DNA of 11,349 nt from Oscillospiraceae bacterium (GTDB lineage: Bacteria > Bacillota > Clostridia > Christensenellales > Aristaeellaceae), in contig JAISBH010000183.1 in the NCBI GenBank assembly GCA_031266295.1, forward strand, positions 1 to 11,349, given 5' to 3'. A model generated the notes under the pieces. The model was not told the DNA's origin. It worked only from the letters and a program-made list of their open reading frames with translations, and searched no databases. Below, in pieces: positions 1-7,774 of the stretch (position 1 is the first letter of the stretch; every line of letters begins with the position of its first letter). A program made the position numbers and the translations under genes.

Positions 1-115
1 ACCACAATATGTGCCGACATTTTTATGTAGCAGCACAAGATGTAGCGGAATTATTTTCCAAGTTGAGACTTTTTCAGTGCCCTCGGAGGTCGGGAGGGGG
101 GGACGAGAGTCCCCT
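1..115. other. Intergenic stretch beyond rsgA, AT-rich at its far end
   Basis: No gene is visible here. The next gene expected in Firmicutes after rsgA is rpe, but none starts inside the window. Bases 1-60 are only about 38% GC (23 of 60 by hand count), clearly lower than the neighbouring genes, which hints at a boundary or at imported DNA. No U-run terminator and no tRNA were seen. Confidence 0.5.
99..114 (-). other. Small hairpin directly after the rsgA stop
   Basis: A perfect 6-bp inverted repeat (GGGGAC, loop of 4, GTCCCC) begins two bases after the rsgA TAG at 116-118. On the minus transcript it would form a GC-only-closed stem-loop, but it is followed by a run of C rather than U. It therefore does not meet the pattern of an intrinsic terminator. 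It could protect a 3' end or be chance in GC-rich DNA. Confidence 0.35.
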
Positions 116-988
116 CTACCTGTACCGATTCCTCTCCGCCTCGCGCGCCTCGGCCAGCAGCAATCTATAGCGATCCAGGCGCGCTTGAGCGGGTGTTCCG
201 GCCAGCGCAGCGGTTACTGCACAGCCCGGCTCCTTGTCATGCATACACGGCTGAAACCTGCATGCGCCGCTGTGCCCCTCAAACTCCGGATACACCTCCC
301 GCACCTCCGCCGTCGGAACGTCCTCAAGCGCCAGCAGCGAGAATCCTGGCGTATCCAAAACCCTTAACTCTCCCTCTATCAGCAATTCAGCCTGCCGCGT
401 TGTGTGCCGCCCGCGCTCGGTGCGCAAACTGACGCCGCCGGTCTTCAGCTTCCGGTTCAGCAGCGTATTTAGCACAGTGGTCTTGCCAGCGCCACTCTGT
501 CCGGCCATACAGCACAGACGACCCGCCATTGCACCCCGCAGCGTCTCCAGCGTCGACGGCTCCAGCGCGCACACCGACATAACCTCCATCCCGGATTGAG
601 CATACTCGTCGGCTACGCGCAACCCTAGCGACGGATCAAGGTCGCGCTTGTTTACGCATATCAGACAATCAATATTAGCGCGGCGAGCAATCACGGCCAG
701 CCTGTCGATCAGCATCATGTCAGGCTCCGGCTTAGGTGCGATTACCAGTATAAGCAGCTCGAGATTGGCGACGGGTGGGCGAATCAGCACAGTGCGGCGC
801 GGCAGTATACGCTCCAGCCAACCGTGACGCTCACCCTCGCCCGGCGTCATTTCGATCCGATCCCCCGCAAGCGGCGCGGTATCGCGTCTTAATTTACCGC
901 GCGGACGCAGAATATACACCACGCCGTCGTCCGCCAGCGCGGTGTAGAATCCGCCTATGCCGCTTAGCAGCGTTCCTTGAGCGGCCAT
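116..988 (-). CDS. rsgA: Ribosome small-subunit-dependent GTPase RsgA
   Basis: RsgA is a late 30S assembly factor: it binds the immature small subunit near the decoding centre and hydrolyses GTP when maturation is complete. The 290-residue protein has the family layout. An N-terminal OB-fold (about 1-70) is followed by a circularly permuted GTPase in which the G4 motif NKRD (113-116) comes before the P-loop GQSGAGKT (163-170), the GRHTTR switch (193-198) and DTPG (212-215). A C-terminal zinc-binding segment carries C243, C248, H250 and C256 (CRFQPCMHDKEPGCAV). The length is normal. The P-loop reads GAGKTT where many relatives have GVGKSS, a mild change. Its ATG shares one base with the TAA of the kinase gene (TAATG), so it is probably translated by coupling. 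It is the last gene of the block in this window; downstream rpe is not seen. Confidence 0.97.
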   Translation of the reverse strand: MAAQGTLLSGIGGFYTALADDGVVYILRPRGKLRRDTAPLAGDRIEMTPGEGERHGWLERILPRRTVLIRPPVANLELLILVIAPKPEPDMMLIDRLAVIARRANIDCLICVNKRDLDPSLGLRVADEYAQSGMEVMSVCALEPSTLETLRGAMAGRLCCMAGQSGAGKTTVLNTLLNRKLKTGGVSLRTERGRHTTRQAELLIEGELRVLDTPGFSLLALEDVPTAEVREVYPEFEGHSGACRFQPCMHDKEPGCAVTAALAGTPAQARLDRYRLLLAEAREAERNRYR

Positions 989-2949
989 TATTCCAATGTT
1001 ACCGTTATGCTTTGTATCAATTCGTTCTCATTGTATACGCGCACCGTCTGCGCGCCTGGCAAAGCGCTGCGCACCAGAAAGCGCGCAGTGCCGTCGCCTG
1101 CGGGATGGATCGCGCAATACTGCAGCTCCTCTGTGCCGTCAGGATTAAGCAGAGTCCCTTTAATCAGCGCGTCGTGATCCAAGCGGATCAGGGCTTCGGC
1201 CTGGCCCAGATATATCCGTTGTTCCAGCCTGCCTATTGTCAGCGTGACGGGCGTTTGAAGCATAACCTGCTTGGCTGTCTCCGGGCTTTGCGCGATCACG
1301 ACGCCGTCCATCACCGAGTCGTTCACCGTCTGATATTGCACTTCTTGAAGCACCAGCTGGCCGTCGGCCTTCAGCCAGTCGCGCGCCTCCTGTTCCGTCT
1401 TGAACAGCAGATCAGGCACGACCATCAGCCCGCCGCTGACGGTCAGCATCACACTCGTCCCATACCGCACCTTCATCCCAGCCGTCGGTGACTGCCCGAC
1501 GACCTGTCCTACCGCCACTTGTGATACTATCGTTTCCTGCGCACCCAGATTCAGCTTGAATTTCTCGATGATCTCCATCGCCTTGCCGACCGTTTCGTGT
1601 GTGAGATCGGGCATGATGATATCATACTCGCTCTTGCTGACGACGAGCGTCACATTGTCTCCCTTGGAAAGCAGCACGCCCGGCATCGGCTCCTGCTCGA
1701 TCACCAAGTTTTCGTTGCCGATCTCGACGATCCGATCACGGCGGAGAACCTCCAGCCCTAAATCCAGAAGGTTTTGGCTTGCAACCTCCCATGAGTAGTT
1801 CGTTACGACAGGCATAATAATATGGTTACTTAACGAGTGAATCACACTGCGCGCCACATTCGTTACCAACAATCCAATAACCAATAATAGCAATACTGTG
1901 AAGCTGGTGGTCATCACCCGGCGCGACCAGCGCAGCCTATTATGCTGCTTGTTTTTACGCTGCGCTTCGCTGGGCTTGGACTCTGACAGCGGCGTATGCT
2001 TGGGCGCGGAGGTATTCGGTTTCTTGAGCGCGTGTCGGATGGCCTGGATCATCGCGGCGGCGCTCTCGTGACGATTGGCGGGGTCTTTCTCCATCGCGCG
2101 CAGAGCGATCTTGGACAGCTCGGCGTTCGCGTTCGGGTTGATCTCTGTCGGCGGGCGCGGCGTGTCCTCGATATGCTGCAACGCTACCTCCACCTGCGAC
2201 TGGCCTTGGAATGGCAACGCGCCTGTGAGCATCTCATACAGCACCACGCCGACGGAGTATATGTCAGACTTATGATCGGCGGCTTTGCCGCGCGCCTGCT
2301 CGGGCGAGAAGTAATGTACCGATCCGAGCGGTATCTCTTCCAGTTGATCTTTTCCGCTCTTGGAATCAGGCGGCTTCGTCGTGTCCTTCGAACCGCCGGG
2401 CTGAGGTTTGCCCGCCGGATCCACCAGCCGCGCGATGCCGAAGTCCAGCACCTTTACCACGCCCTGCTTGTCGATCATGATGTTCTGCGGCTTTACGTCG
2501 CGATGGATTATACCATTCTGGTGTGCGTGCTGCAGCGCGGAGAGGATGCGTATGGCTATCTGCCCCGCTGTGTCACCACGCAGCGCGCCAGACTGTGTGA
2601 TCATATCATTGAGCGATGTGCCGAACACAAACTCGATGACCAGGTAGTGCAGTTCGTCCTCGACGCCGACGTCCAGCAGTCCCGCTACATTCGGATGGGT
2701 CATGCGCGACACGGCAGTGCACTCGGCCTCGAATCTCGCGATGAAGGCCGAGTCCTTGCACAGTTCCTCGCGCAGTATCTTTACCGCTACCATCTTCTTC
2801 GTGTTGCGATCCAGCGCGCGATACACGGTGGACATGCCGCCCGCGCCTACCCGTTCGAGCAACTCATATCTATTCGCCAGAACCTTGCCGATCCTTACCT
2901 GCCCCGTTTGATTCGGCGCGTTTGCGGGCGGAGCGGATGGCTCGCTCAT
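988..2949 (-). CDS. prkC: PASTA-domain Ser/Thr protein kinase (PrkC/StkP/PknB type)
   Basis: A membrane receptor kinase that senses muropeptides or lipid II outside and phosphorylates proteins inside; in Firmicutes it governs cell-wall synthesis, division and spore germination. Of 653 residues, about 28-310 form the cytoplasmic kinase: glycine loop GAGGMS (35-40), lysine in VAVK (K57), catalytic HRDVKPQN (149-156), DFG (169-171) and SPE (215-217). A basic linker (about 311-345) leads to one transmembrane helix (about 347-366). Three PASTA repeats follow outside (about 378-440, 443-506, 508-573), then an 80-residue beta-rich tail (574-653) that is not a PASTA repeat. The segment between DFG and SPE is longer than I expect for PrkC, with a polar stretch at about 176-205 rich in K, D, P, S and T. 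The ATG overlaps the phosphatase stop by 4 bases, matching the usual kinase-phosphatase pair. The symbol is by homology; stkP or pknB would also fit. Confidence 0.96.
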   Translation of the reverse strand: MSEPSAPPANAPNQTGQVRIGKVLANRYELLERVGAGGMSTVYRALDRNTKKMVAVKILREELCKDSAFIARFEAECTAVSRMTHPNVAGLLDVGVEDELHYLVIEFVFGTSLNDMITQSGALRGDTAGQIAIRILSALQHAHQNGIIHRDVKPQNIMIDKQGVVKVLDFGIARLVDPAGKPQPGGSKDTTKPPDSKSGKDQLEEIPLGSVHYFSPEQARGKAADHKSDIYSVGVVLYEMLTGALPFQGQSQVEVALQHIEDTPRPPTEINPNANAELSKIALRAMEKDPANRHESAAAMIQAIRHALKKPNTSAPKHTPLSESKPSEAQRKNKQHNRLRWSRRVMTTSFTVLLLLVIGLLVTNVARSVIHSLSNHIIMPVVTNYSWEVASQNLLDLGLEVLRRDRIVEIGNENLVIEQEPMPGVLLSKGDNVTLVVSKSEYDIIMPDLTHETVGKAMEIIEKFKLNLGAQETIVSQVAVGQVVGQSPTAGMKVRYGTSVMLTVSGGLMVVPDLLFKTEQEARDWLKADGQLVLQEVQYQTVNDSVMDGVVIAQSPETAKQVMLQTPVTLTIGRLEQRIYLGQAEALIRLDHDALIKGTLLNPDGTEELQYCAIHPAGDGTARFLVRSALPGAQTVRVYNENELIQSITVTLE

Positions 2950-3707
2950 AGATCGGCCTCCTTTCCCGCGATCGGATACCCGCTATCACCGGGTTCGCCG
3001 TCGTATACCAGCACCAGGGATATGTTGTCGATGCCGCCACAGTTCAGCGCCTCGCGCATCAGAATGTCGGCGGCTTCGTCGATCGTATATCCGCGCAGTA
3101 TAGACGCTATGCTGGCGTCGTCGATCATATTGGTCAGTCCGTCGCTGCATAGCAGCCATAGGTCGCCGGGTTGGCGGTCCCAGCCAAACAGGTCGGGACT
3201 GGCGGTTTTTTTGATTCCCAACGCGCGCGTGATGACGCTGCGTTCGGGATGAACGCGCGCCTGCTCGGGGGTAATGGCCTTCGTGCGCAGTAGGTCGTCG
3301 ACTCTAGAGTGATCCCGTGTGCAGCGGTGCAGACACTTGCCGCGCAGCAGGTAGGCGCGGCTGTCGCCCAGCTGCGCTATCATCACGCCATGCTCCCTTG
3401 CGCCACCTGGCGCGATCCATAGCAGCGTGACGGTGGTGCCCATGCCTTGGAAGTCGGCGCGCGTCTGGCTTTTATCAAAGATGGTTTTGTTGGCGGCGGC
3501 GATGGCTTCCCGCAGCGCGCCTGCCCCGAACGGCACGCCGGTCAAGGATCGCTTCAGCGAGTCTGCCGCCATGCTAGAGGCGATCTCCCCCGCGAGATGG
3601 CCGCCCATACCATCCGCTATGATGTACAGTCCGGACGGATCGACGAGAACCGTGTCCTCGTTCTTCTCGCGGACGAAACCGGGGTGGGTGCGATATACAG
3701 CGCGCAT
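2946..3707 (-). CDS. prpC: PP2C-family Ser/Thr protein phosphatase (PrpC/Stp)
   Basis: A soluble metal-dependent (Mn/Mg) phosphatase that reverses phosphorylation by the partner PASTA kinase encoded immediately downstream. At 253 residues it is a minimal bacterial PP2C. The metal-binding and core motifs run in order: NED (16-18), ADGMGGH (31-37), GMGTT (88-92), GDSRAYL (114-120), SDGLT (188-192) and GGIDNI (224-229). No membrane segment or extra domain is seen. The start at 3707 is supported by a GGAGG ribosome binding site (around 3712-3716) four bases upstream and by the typical N-terminus that reaches the NED motif within 18 residues. It is separated from rlmN by about 44 nt, one of only two real gaps in the block. 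Its TGA overlaps the kinase ATG (ATGA), implying coupled and balanced production of the two antagonists. Confidence 0.96.
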   Translation of the reverse strand: MRAVYRTHPGFVREKNEDTVLVDPSGLYIIADGMGGHLAGEIASSMAADSLKRSLTGVPFGAGALREAIAAANKTIFDKSQTRADFQGMGTTVTLLWIAPGGAREHGVMIAQLGDSRAYLLRGKCLHRCTRDHSRVDDLLRTKAITPEQARVHPERSVITRALGIKKTASPDLFGWDRQPGDLWLLCSDGLTNMIDDASIASILRGYTIDEAADILMREALNCGGIDNISLVLVYDGEPGDSGYPIAGKEADL

Positions 3708-3751
3708 ATGCCCTCCAGGATGTAGCAGTTAATGTCTTTCCCGAACAGACC

Positions 3752-4795
3752 CTAGTCCAATTCAAACGCCGATTGTCTCAACTGCCCGCACGCGCCCTGC
3801 ACGCCGTCGCCCAGCGTGCGCCGCCGCGTTACCGATACGCCCAAGCCTTCCAGCTCGCGCTGGAATCGCCCAACTGTGGCGTCGGGCGAAGGGCGCATGT
3901 CCCGCTCGGGTATCGGGTTGAGCGGGATCAGGTTGACGTGGCACTGCATACCGGATATCAGCGAGGCCAGCCGTCTGGCCAGCGCGGCGGAATCGTTTAC
4001 GCCGTCGATCATCGCATACTCGAATATGACGCGGCGGCCCGTCCGGCGCAGGTATGTCCTGCACGCGGCGATGAGTCCCGGCAGAGGATACTTGCGCGCG
4101 ACAGGCATCAACTCACGGCGGATGGAGTCGTCCGGCGCGTGCAGCGATACGCACAGCGTGACCGGCAGTCCCTCGCCGGAGAAACGCTCAATCGCGTCCG
4201 TCATCCCGCAAGTGGACAGCGAGATGCGGCGCATACCTATCTCGAATCCTTTCGGCTCTCGAACGGTGCGTAGGAACAACACTGTGTTGTCATAATTGTC
4301 CAACGCCTCGCCGCTGCCCATCAGTACGACGTTATGTATCGCCGACCGTTCCGACGCCGCCGCTATCTGGCCCAGCATCTCGCCGGCAGTGAGGTTGCGC
4401 GCTAGGCCACCTAGCGTGGATGCGCAGAATCGGCAGCCCATCCGGCATCCGGCTTGAGTGGATAGGCACAGCGTGTCGCCGTGGCGATAACTCATGCGTA
4501 CGCCCTCGACGCGCTGACCATCCGACAACCGATAGAGGTACTTGACGCATCCGCCCTGATCGTCGCTCAATTCACGCTCGATAACCGCGCTATTGTCGGC
4601 CAGCGTCCCGGCCAACCGTGATCGGAGAGCGGCGGGCAGGGTCGTCATCCGGTCGGCTGGCACACCCTTGATCGCGTACCGATACAACTGTTCCGCACGG
4701 TAGGATGGTTCGCCCCATTCCGACGTCAGCGCGCGCAGTCCATCCAGGCCCAACGCGATAGGATCGACACGCTCGGCGCGCTCAACGGCTGTCAC
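3752..4795 (-). CDS. rlmN: Dual-specificity RNA C2-adenosine methyltransferase RlmN (radical SAM)
   Basis: RlmN methylates C2 of A2503 in 23S rRNA and of A37 in some tRNAs, by a radical SAM mechanism using a methylated cysteine. The 347-residue protein shows the 4Fe-4S cluster motif CRMGCRFC (C117, C121, C124), the upstream cysteine in TLCLSTQAGC (C110, equivalent to E. coli C118) and the C-terminal catalytic cysteine in GACGQLR (C336, equivalent to C355). The SAM-contact motif usually written GMGEPL reads MGSGEAL (159-165) here, an unusual Pro-to-Ala exchange. The ORF begins with GTG at 4795, which overlaps the rsmB TGA as GTGA. I chose this start because of that coupling and because the family N-terminus follows closely. 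Intact and of normal length. Confidence 0.96.
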   Translation of the reverse strand: MTAVERAERVDPIALGLDGLRALTSEWGEPSYRAEQLYRYAIKGVPADRMTTLPAALRSRLAGTLADNSAVIERELSDDQGGCVKYLYRLSDGQRVEGVRMSYRHGDTLCLSTQAGCRMGCRFCASTLGGLARNLTAGEMLGQIAAASERSAIHNVVLMGSGEALDNYDNTVLFLRTVREPKGFEIGMRRISLSTCGMTDAIERFSGEGLPVTLCVSLHAPDDSIRRELMPVARKYPLPGLIAACRTYLRRTGRRVIFEYAMIDGVNDSAALARRLASLISGMQCHVNLIPLNPIPERDMRPSPDATVGRFQRELEGLGVSVTRRRTLGDGVQGACGQLRQSAFELD

Positions 4796-6285
4796 GCGCG
4801 CACCCCTCCGCGCGATCGTATCAACCGGGCCACGAAGAAACCCTCTATCCAGACGGGGGTCGCTGGATTCTCTCCGGCTTCGAAGCGGGGCTGCAGCTGC
4901 AGCCCGAATTCATCCGGCGTGAAGTGCGCGATCGGCGTCCGGTCGATGGAGTAATCCTTGTGGAACTTGAGGAAGGATTCGATCTGCCGCGCGTTCTCCT
5001 CGGGCAGTATGGAGCACGTCGCGTACACCATCGCGCCGCCAGGTTTGACGTAAGCCGCGCAGGTTTCCAGTATATCGCGCTGAACGGCGACTAATTCCGC
5101 TAAGCTTTCTGGAGTCAATCGACCGCGAATGTCGGGTTTGTCCGCCGCCACGCCCAGGCCGGAACATGGAGCGTCGACCAGCACAGCGTCGAAATAATCG
5201 ATCCAATCGCTGTTGACGCGGGTAGCGTCGCGCTCGATGGGCTTGATGTTCTCCAGTCCGAGCCTGCCTGCCTGCGCTCGGATCAGCTCGACGCGGTGAG
5301 GATACTTGTCCAGCGCGAACACGCGGCCCGATTGACCCATGCGTTCCGCCATGTACGCCGTCTTCCCTCCGGGCGCAGCGCACGCGTCCAGTATGCGCAT
5401 ACCGCGCTTGGCTCCTACAGTTTCGGCGGCCAACATGCTAGCCGCGCCCTCCACGCTGAATAATCCCGCACGGAAATCGGGATCGTCGCCGATCGATCCC
5501 GCGCTGGTCGTGTAATAACTGCCCGGCAGCAAGCCCTTGCGCAGCGTCCAGCCGCGCGCCTCCATGCGTTTCTCGAACGACTCGGCATCCATCTTCAGCG
5601 TGTTGATGCGGATAGTCACGCCCGTGTCGAACGCGCGCAGCATGGCGATGCGCTCCGCTTCATCCGTTCCGTACGCGTCCGTCAGCCTCTCCAGTATCCA
5701 GCGCGGCCAGCTTGTCTTCAGGGCGAACGCGTCCATCGGGTCGGGCGGCCATTCCACCGGGGCGTTCTTACCTTCCGACAGGCGGCGCAGCGCAAAGTTG
5801 ATCATCCCCGCGAACGGCAGCGCGGCGGTGAACTGCTTGGCCAAGCTGACCGTCTCGTCGCAGGCGGCGTGATCCGGCACGCGATCGAGGAACAGTATCT
5901 GATACGCCCCCAGCCGCAGCAGATCGCGCGCGAGCGGGCTTACGTGCTCTGGTTCGTGGAGGTATTTATCAACACGATAGTCCAGCAGCCGCTGTTCCTC
6001 AATCACGCCGTATACCAACTGCGTGACAAACGCGCGATCCAGCTGGCTAAGCGAGGAATCGCGCAAACGCTTGTCCAGCGCGAGCGACGCGAACGCAGCT
6101 GATTGGGTGACATCCTGCAGCGTATTGAGCGCAACCGCGCGCGCGTTGGGTTTAGGCGGGACAAATGGTTGGCGGTGAGAGGCTGGTTTGGCTAACGCAG
6201 GTCTGTCCGACGGCGCTTTACTGAACGCGGGTCTGTCCGACGGCGCTTTGCTGAAAGTCCCTCTGTTCGGCGGCACTCTGTTCAT
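4792..6285 (-). CDS. rsmB: 16S rRNA (cytosine-967-C5)-methyltransferase RsmB
   Basis: RsmB (Sun/Fmu) makes m5C967 in 16S rRNA before 30S assembly. The 497-residue protein has a NusB-like helical RNA-binding domain (about 48-175), a linker, and a Rossmann-fold SAM methyltransferase. The latter carries DACAAPGGK (300-308, SAM loop) and the two cysteines of the m5C mechanism, in DAPCSG (C374) and YATCS (C424). The first 47 residues are extra to the usual protein: a basic, proline-rich leader containing a perfect duplication of FSKAPSDRPA (11-20 and 21-30). The start at 6285 overlaps the fmt stop by 4 bases (ATGA), which favours it over a start nearer the NusB-like domain. Ends by overlapping rlmN (GTGA). 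Confidence 0.95.
   Translation of the reverse strand: MNRVPPNRGTFSKAPSDRPAFSKAPSDRPALAKPASHRQPFVPPKPNARAVALNTLQDVTQSAAFASLALDKRLRDSSLSQLDRAFVTQLVYGVIEEQRLLDYRVDKYLHEPEHVSPLARDLLRLGAYQILFLDRVPDHAACDETVSLAKQFTAALPFAGMINFALRRLSEGKNAPVEWPPDPMDAFALKTSWPRWILERLTDAYGTDEAERIAMLRAFDTGVTIRINTLKMDAESFEKRMEARGWTLRKGLLPGSYYTTSAGSIGDDPDFRAGLFSVEGAASMLAAETVGAKRGMRILDACAAPGGKTAYMAERMGQSGRVFALDKYPHRVELIRAQAGRLGLENIKPIERDATRVNSDWIDYFDAVLVDAPCSGLGVAADKPDIRGRLTPESLAELVAVQRDILETCAAYVKPGGAMVYATCSILPEENARQIESFLKFHKDYSIDRTPIAHFTPDEFGLQLQPRFEAGENPATPVWIEGFFVARLIRSRGGVRA
6194..6283. repeat. 30-bp tandem repeat, three units, at the 5' end of rsmB
   Basis: Unit 1 (6194-6223) and unit 2 (6224-6253) differ at only two bases. 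Unit 3 (6254-6283) is a degenerate copy that ends just beside the rsmB start codon. Each unit encodes ten residues (FSKAPSDRPA twice, then a diverged copy next to the initiator), so changes in copy number would keep the frame. This is a minisatellite-like expansion in a dispensable leader. Confidence 0.9.
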
Positions 6286-7241
6286 AACTGTATCCCCTCC
6301 GTCAACGGATGGCCGCGCAGATACGCCGCTGCTAGCATCCGCTTGCCGGAGAGCGGCTGAACCTCGACGGCCTCAAGCGCGGTATTGTCTTTGCACGCAA
6401 TGAACAGACCGCGCTTGGGATCGGACATAATTATCATGCCGGGGGAGATATCATTGTATCTCTCCGCTATAATACTATACTCGTCGGGCGTTGCGACCCG
6501 TCCGCGTATGATCTTGATGATGCCATTGGGGGTTGACGTATACGCTCCGGGCCATGGCGTCACCCCGTTAATCCTGCTGTGGATATCGTGGGCGGGTTTC
6601 ATCCAGTCGATCTTCCCATCCTCCTTGGCCAGCATCGGGAAATAGGTCGCGGCGGCGTGATCCTGCGGCTCGCGCGGACAATCGCCTCGCTCAAGCCTTG
6701 CGAGGGTCTCGAGCAGCAGCGCCGCTCCGACAGCGGACAGGCGGGATAACAGCGAGTCGGCTGTGTCGTCCGGCAGGATAGGTTCGACGCGCTGCAGCAG
6801 CGTGTCGCCGGTATCAATGCCCGCGTCGGTCATCATGGTTGTGACCCCAGTGTGATGCTCGCCGTTTATCAGCGCCCATTGGACGGGAGCGGGTCCCCGG
6901 TATCTCGGCAGCAGCGACGCGTGGACGTTGATCGTTCCGAGGCGGGGGACGTCAAGCAGCCGCTGCGAGAGTATCTGGCCGTAGGCGGCGGTTACGAACA
7001 CGTTCGCGTCCAGCGCGCGCAGCGACTCGATATGCTCCCGGCGGCGCAAGCGTTCCGGTTGTACGACGTTCATCCCCAAACCCAACGCCGCGCGCTTGAC
7101 GGGCGGAGCCTCAACGCGTCCGCCTCTTCCGGTCGGACGGTCGGGCTGCGTCACAACCGCCGCGACGTCGTGCCCGGCGTTAACCAACGCCTTTAGCGGC
7201 GGTACGGCGAAGTCGGGCGTACCCATAAAGACGATCCTCAT
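6282..7241 (-). CDS. fmt: Methionyl-tRNA formyltransferase
   Basis: Fmt transfers a formyl group from 10-formyl-tetrahydrofolate to Met-tRNAfMet, preparing the initiator tRNA; the formyl group is later removed by the Def protein encoded just upstream. The 319-residue protein has the standard two domains. The N-terminal formyltransferase Rossmann fold starts with MRIVFMGTPDFA, then has the folate/tRNA loop PDRPTGRG (33-40), the catalytic set N105 and H107 in NVHASLLPRYRG, and D143 in DAGIDTGD. The C-terminal OB-like tRNA-binding domain covers about 205-319 (TPWPGAY is typical). Length is normal. It overlaps def by 4 bases at its start and rsmB by 4 at its end (both ATGA). Confidence 0.97.
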   Translation of the reverse strand: MRIVFMGTPDFAVPPLKALVNAGHDVAAVVTQPDRPTGRGGRVEAPPVKRAALGLGMNVVQPERLRRREHIESLRALDANVFVTAAYGQILSQRLLDVPRLGTINVHASLLPRYRGPAPVQWALINGEHHTGVTTMMTDAGIDTGDTLLQRVEPILPDDTADSLLSRLSAVGAALLLETLARLERGDCPREPQDHAAATYFPMLAKEDGKIDWMKPAHDIHSRINGVTPWPGAYTSTPNGIIKIIRGRVATPDEYSIIAERYNDISPGMIIMSDPKRGLFIACKDNTALEAVEVQPLSGKRMLAAAYLRGHPLTEGIQL

Positions 7242-7744
7242 GCCCGCTCAGACTCCGCGCCGTCTTCATCCTCAACGTACTCATAAACCATCGCGTCTTC
7301 GATGCGCGTCAGCTTATCCAGGAAGAGTATGCCGTCGAGGTGGTCGATCTCGTGGCACAGCGCGACGGCGGCCAGTTCCTCCGCCTTTATCTCGACAGGT
7401 TCGCCCTTGCGGTTCAGCCCGCGCACCGTCACCTTGTGCGGCCTGACGACGAATCCACGCATACCGGGTATGGACAGGCAGCCCTCGCTGTCCTCGCGCT
7501 CGTCCGACGCCTCGATCAATTCAGGGTTGATCAGCTCGATCAAGCCCTCGCCCACGTCCACCACTACCGCGCGGCGCAGTGCCCCCACCTGAGGCGCGGC
7601 CAGTCCGCATCCATCGACGGAATGCATGGTATCCGCCATGTCGTCAAGCAGCTGCAGTACTCGGCGGTTGATCTCTGTGATCGGGCGCGAGCGTTTGCGC
7701 AGCAGGTCTGTTTTACTGGCGTCCAGTATCCGGCGAAGCGCCAT
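7238..7744 (-). CDS. def: Peptide deformylase
   Basis: Def removes the N-formyl group from new proteins at the ribosome exit, using a metal (Fe2+ in most bacteria). The 168-residue protein contains all three signature motifs: GCGLAAPQ (45-52), EGCLSIPG (87-94, metal ligand C90 or its neighbour by my count) and HEIDHLDG (131-138, metal ligands H131 and H135 with catalytic E132). The C-terminus is an acidic tail, common in this family. The start is fixed by a good ribosome binding site, AAAGGTGG at 7752-7759, seven bases upstream. The gene follows priA after 30 nt and its TGA overlaps the fmt ATG, the pairing seen in most bacteria. Confidence 0.97.
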   Translation of the reverse strand: MALRRILDASKTDLLRKRSRPITEINRRVLQLLDDMADTMHSVDGCGLAAPQVGALRRAVVVDVGEGLIELINPELIEASDEREDSEGCLSIPGMRGFVVRPHKVTVRGLNRKGEPVEIKAEELAAVALCHEIDHLDGILFLDKLTRIEDAMVYEYVEDEDGAESERA

Positions 7745-7751
7745 TATGTTA

Positions 7752-7759
7752 CCACCTTT
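7752..7759 (-). promoter_or_regulatory. Ribosome binding site of def
   Basis: AAAGGTGG on the minus strand, spaced seven bases from the def ATG. It lies in the short priA-def gap and is the clearest Shine-Dalgarno sequence in the block, in contrast to priA, which has none. Confidence 0.75.
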
Positions 7760-7774
7760 CAGGAGTGATTAGTA

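Noticed and set aside
99..114. Intrinsic terminator after rsgA
   Set aside because: The stem-loop is followed by C residues, not a U-run.
1996..3252. Long plus-strand open frame (418 codons) opposite the kinase and phosphatase genes
   Set aside because: It is antisense to two strongly supported genes, resembles no family, and is explained by high GC with few stop codons.
3708..3751. Internal promoter before the phosphatase gene
   Set aside because: The 44-base gap has no convincing -35/-10 pair; only the ribosome binding site is clear.
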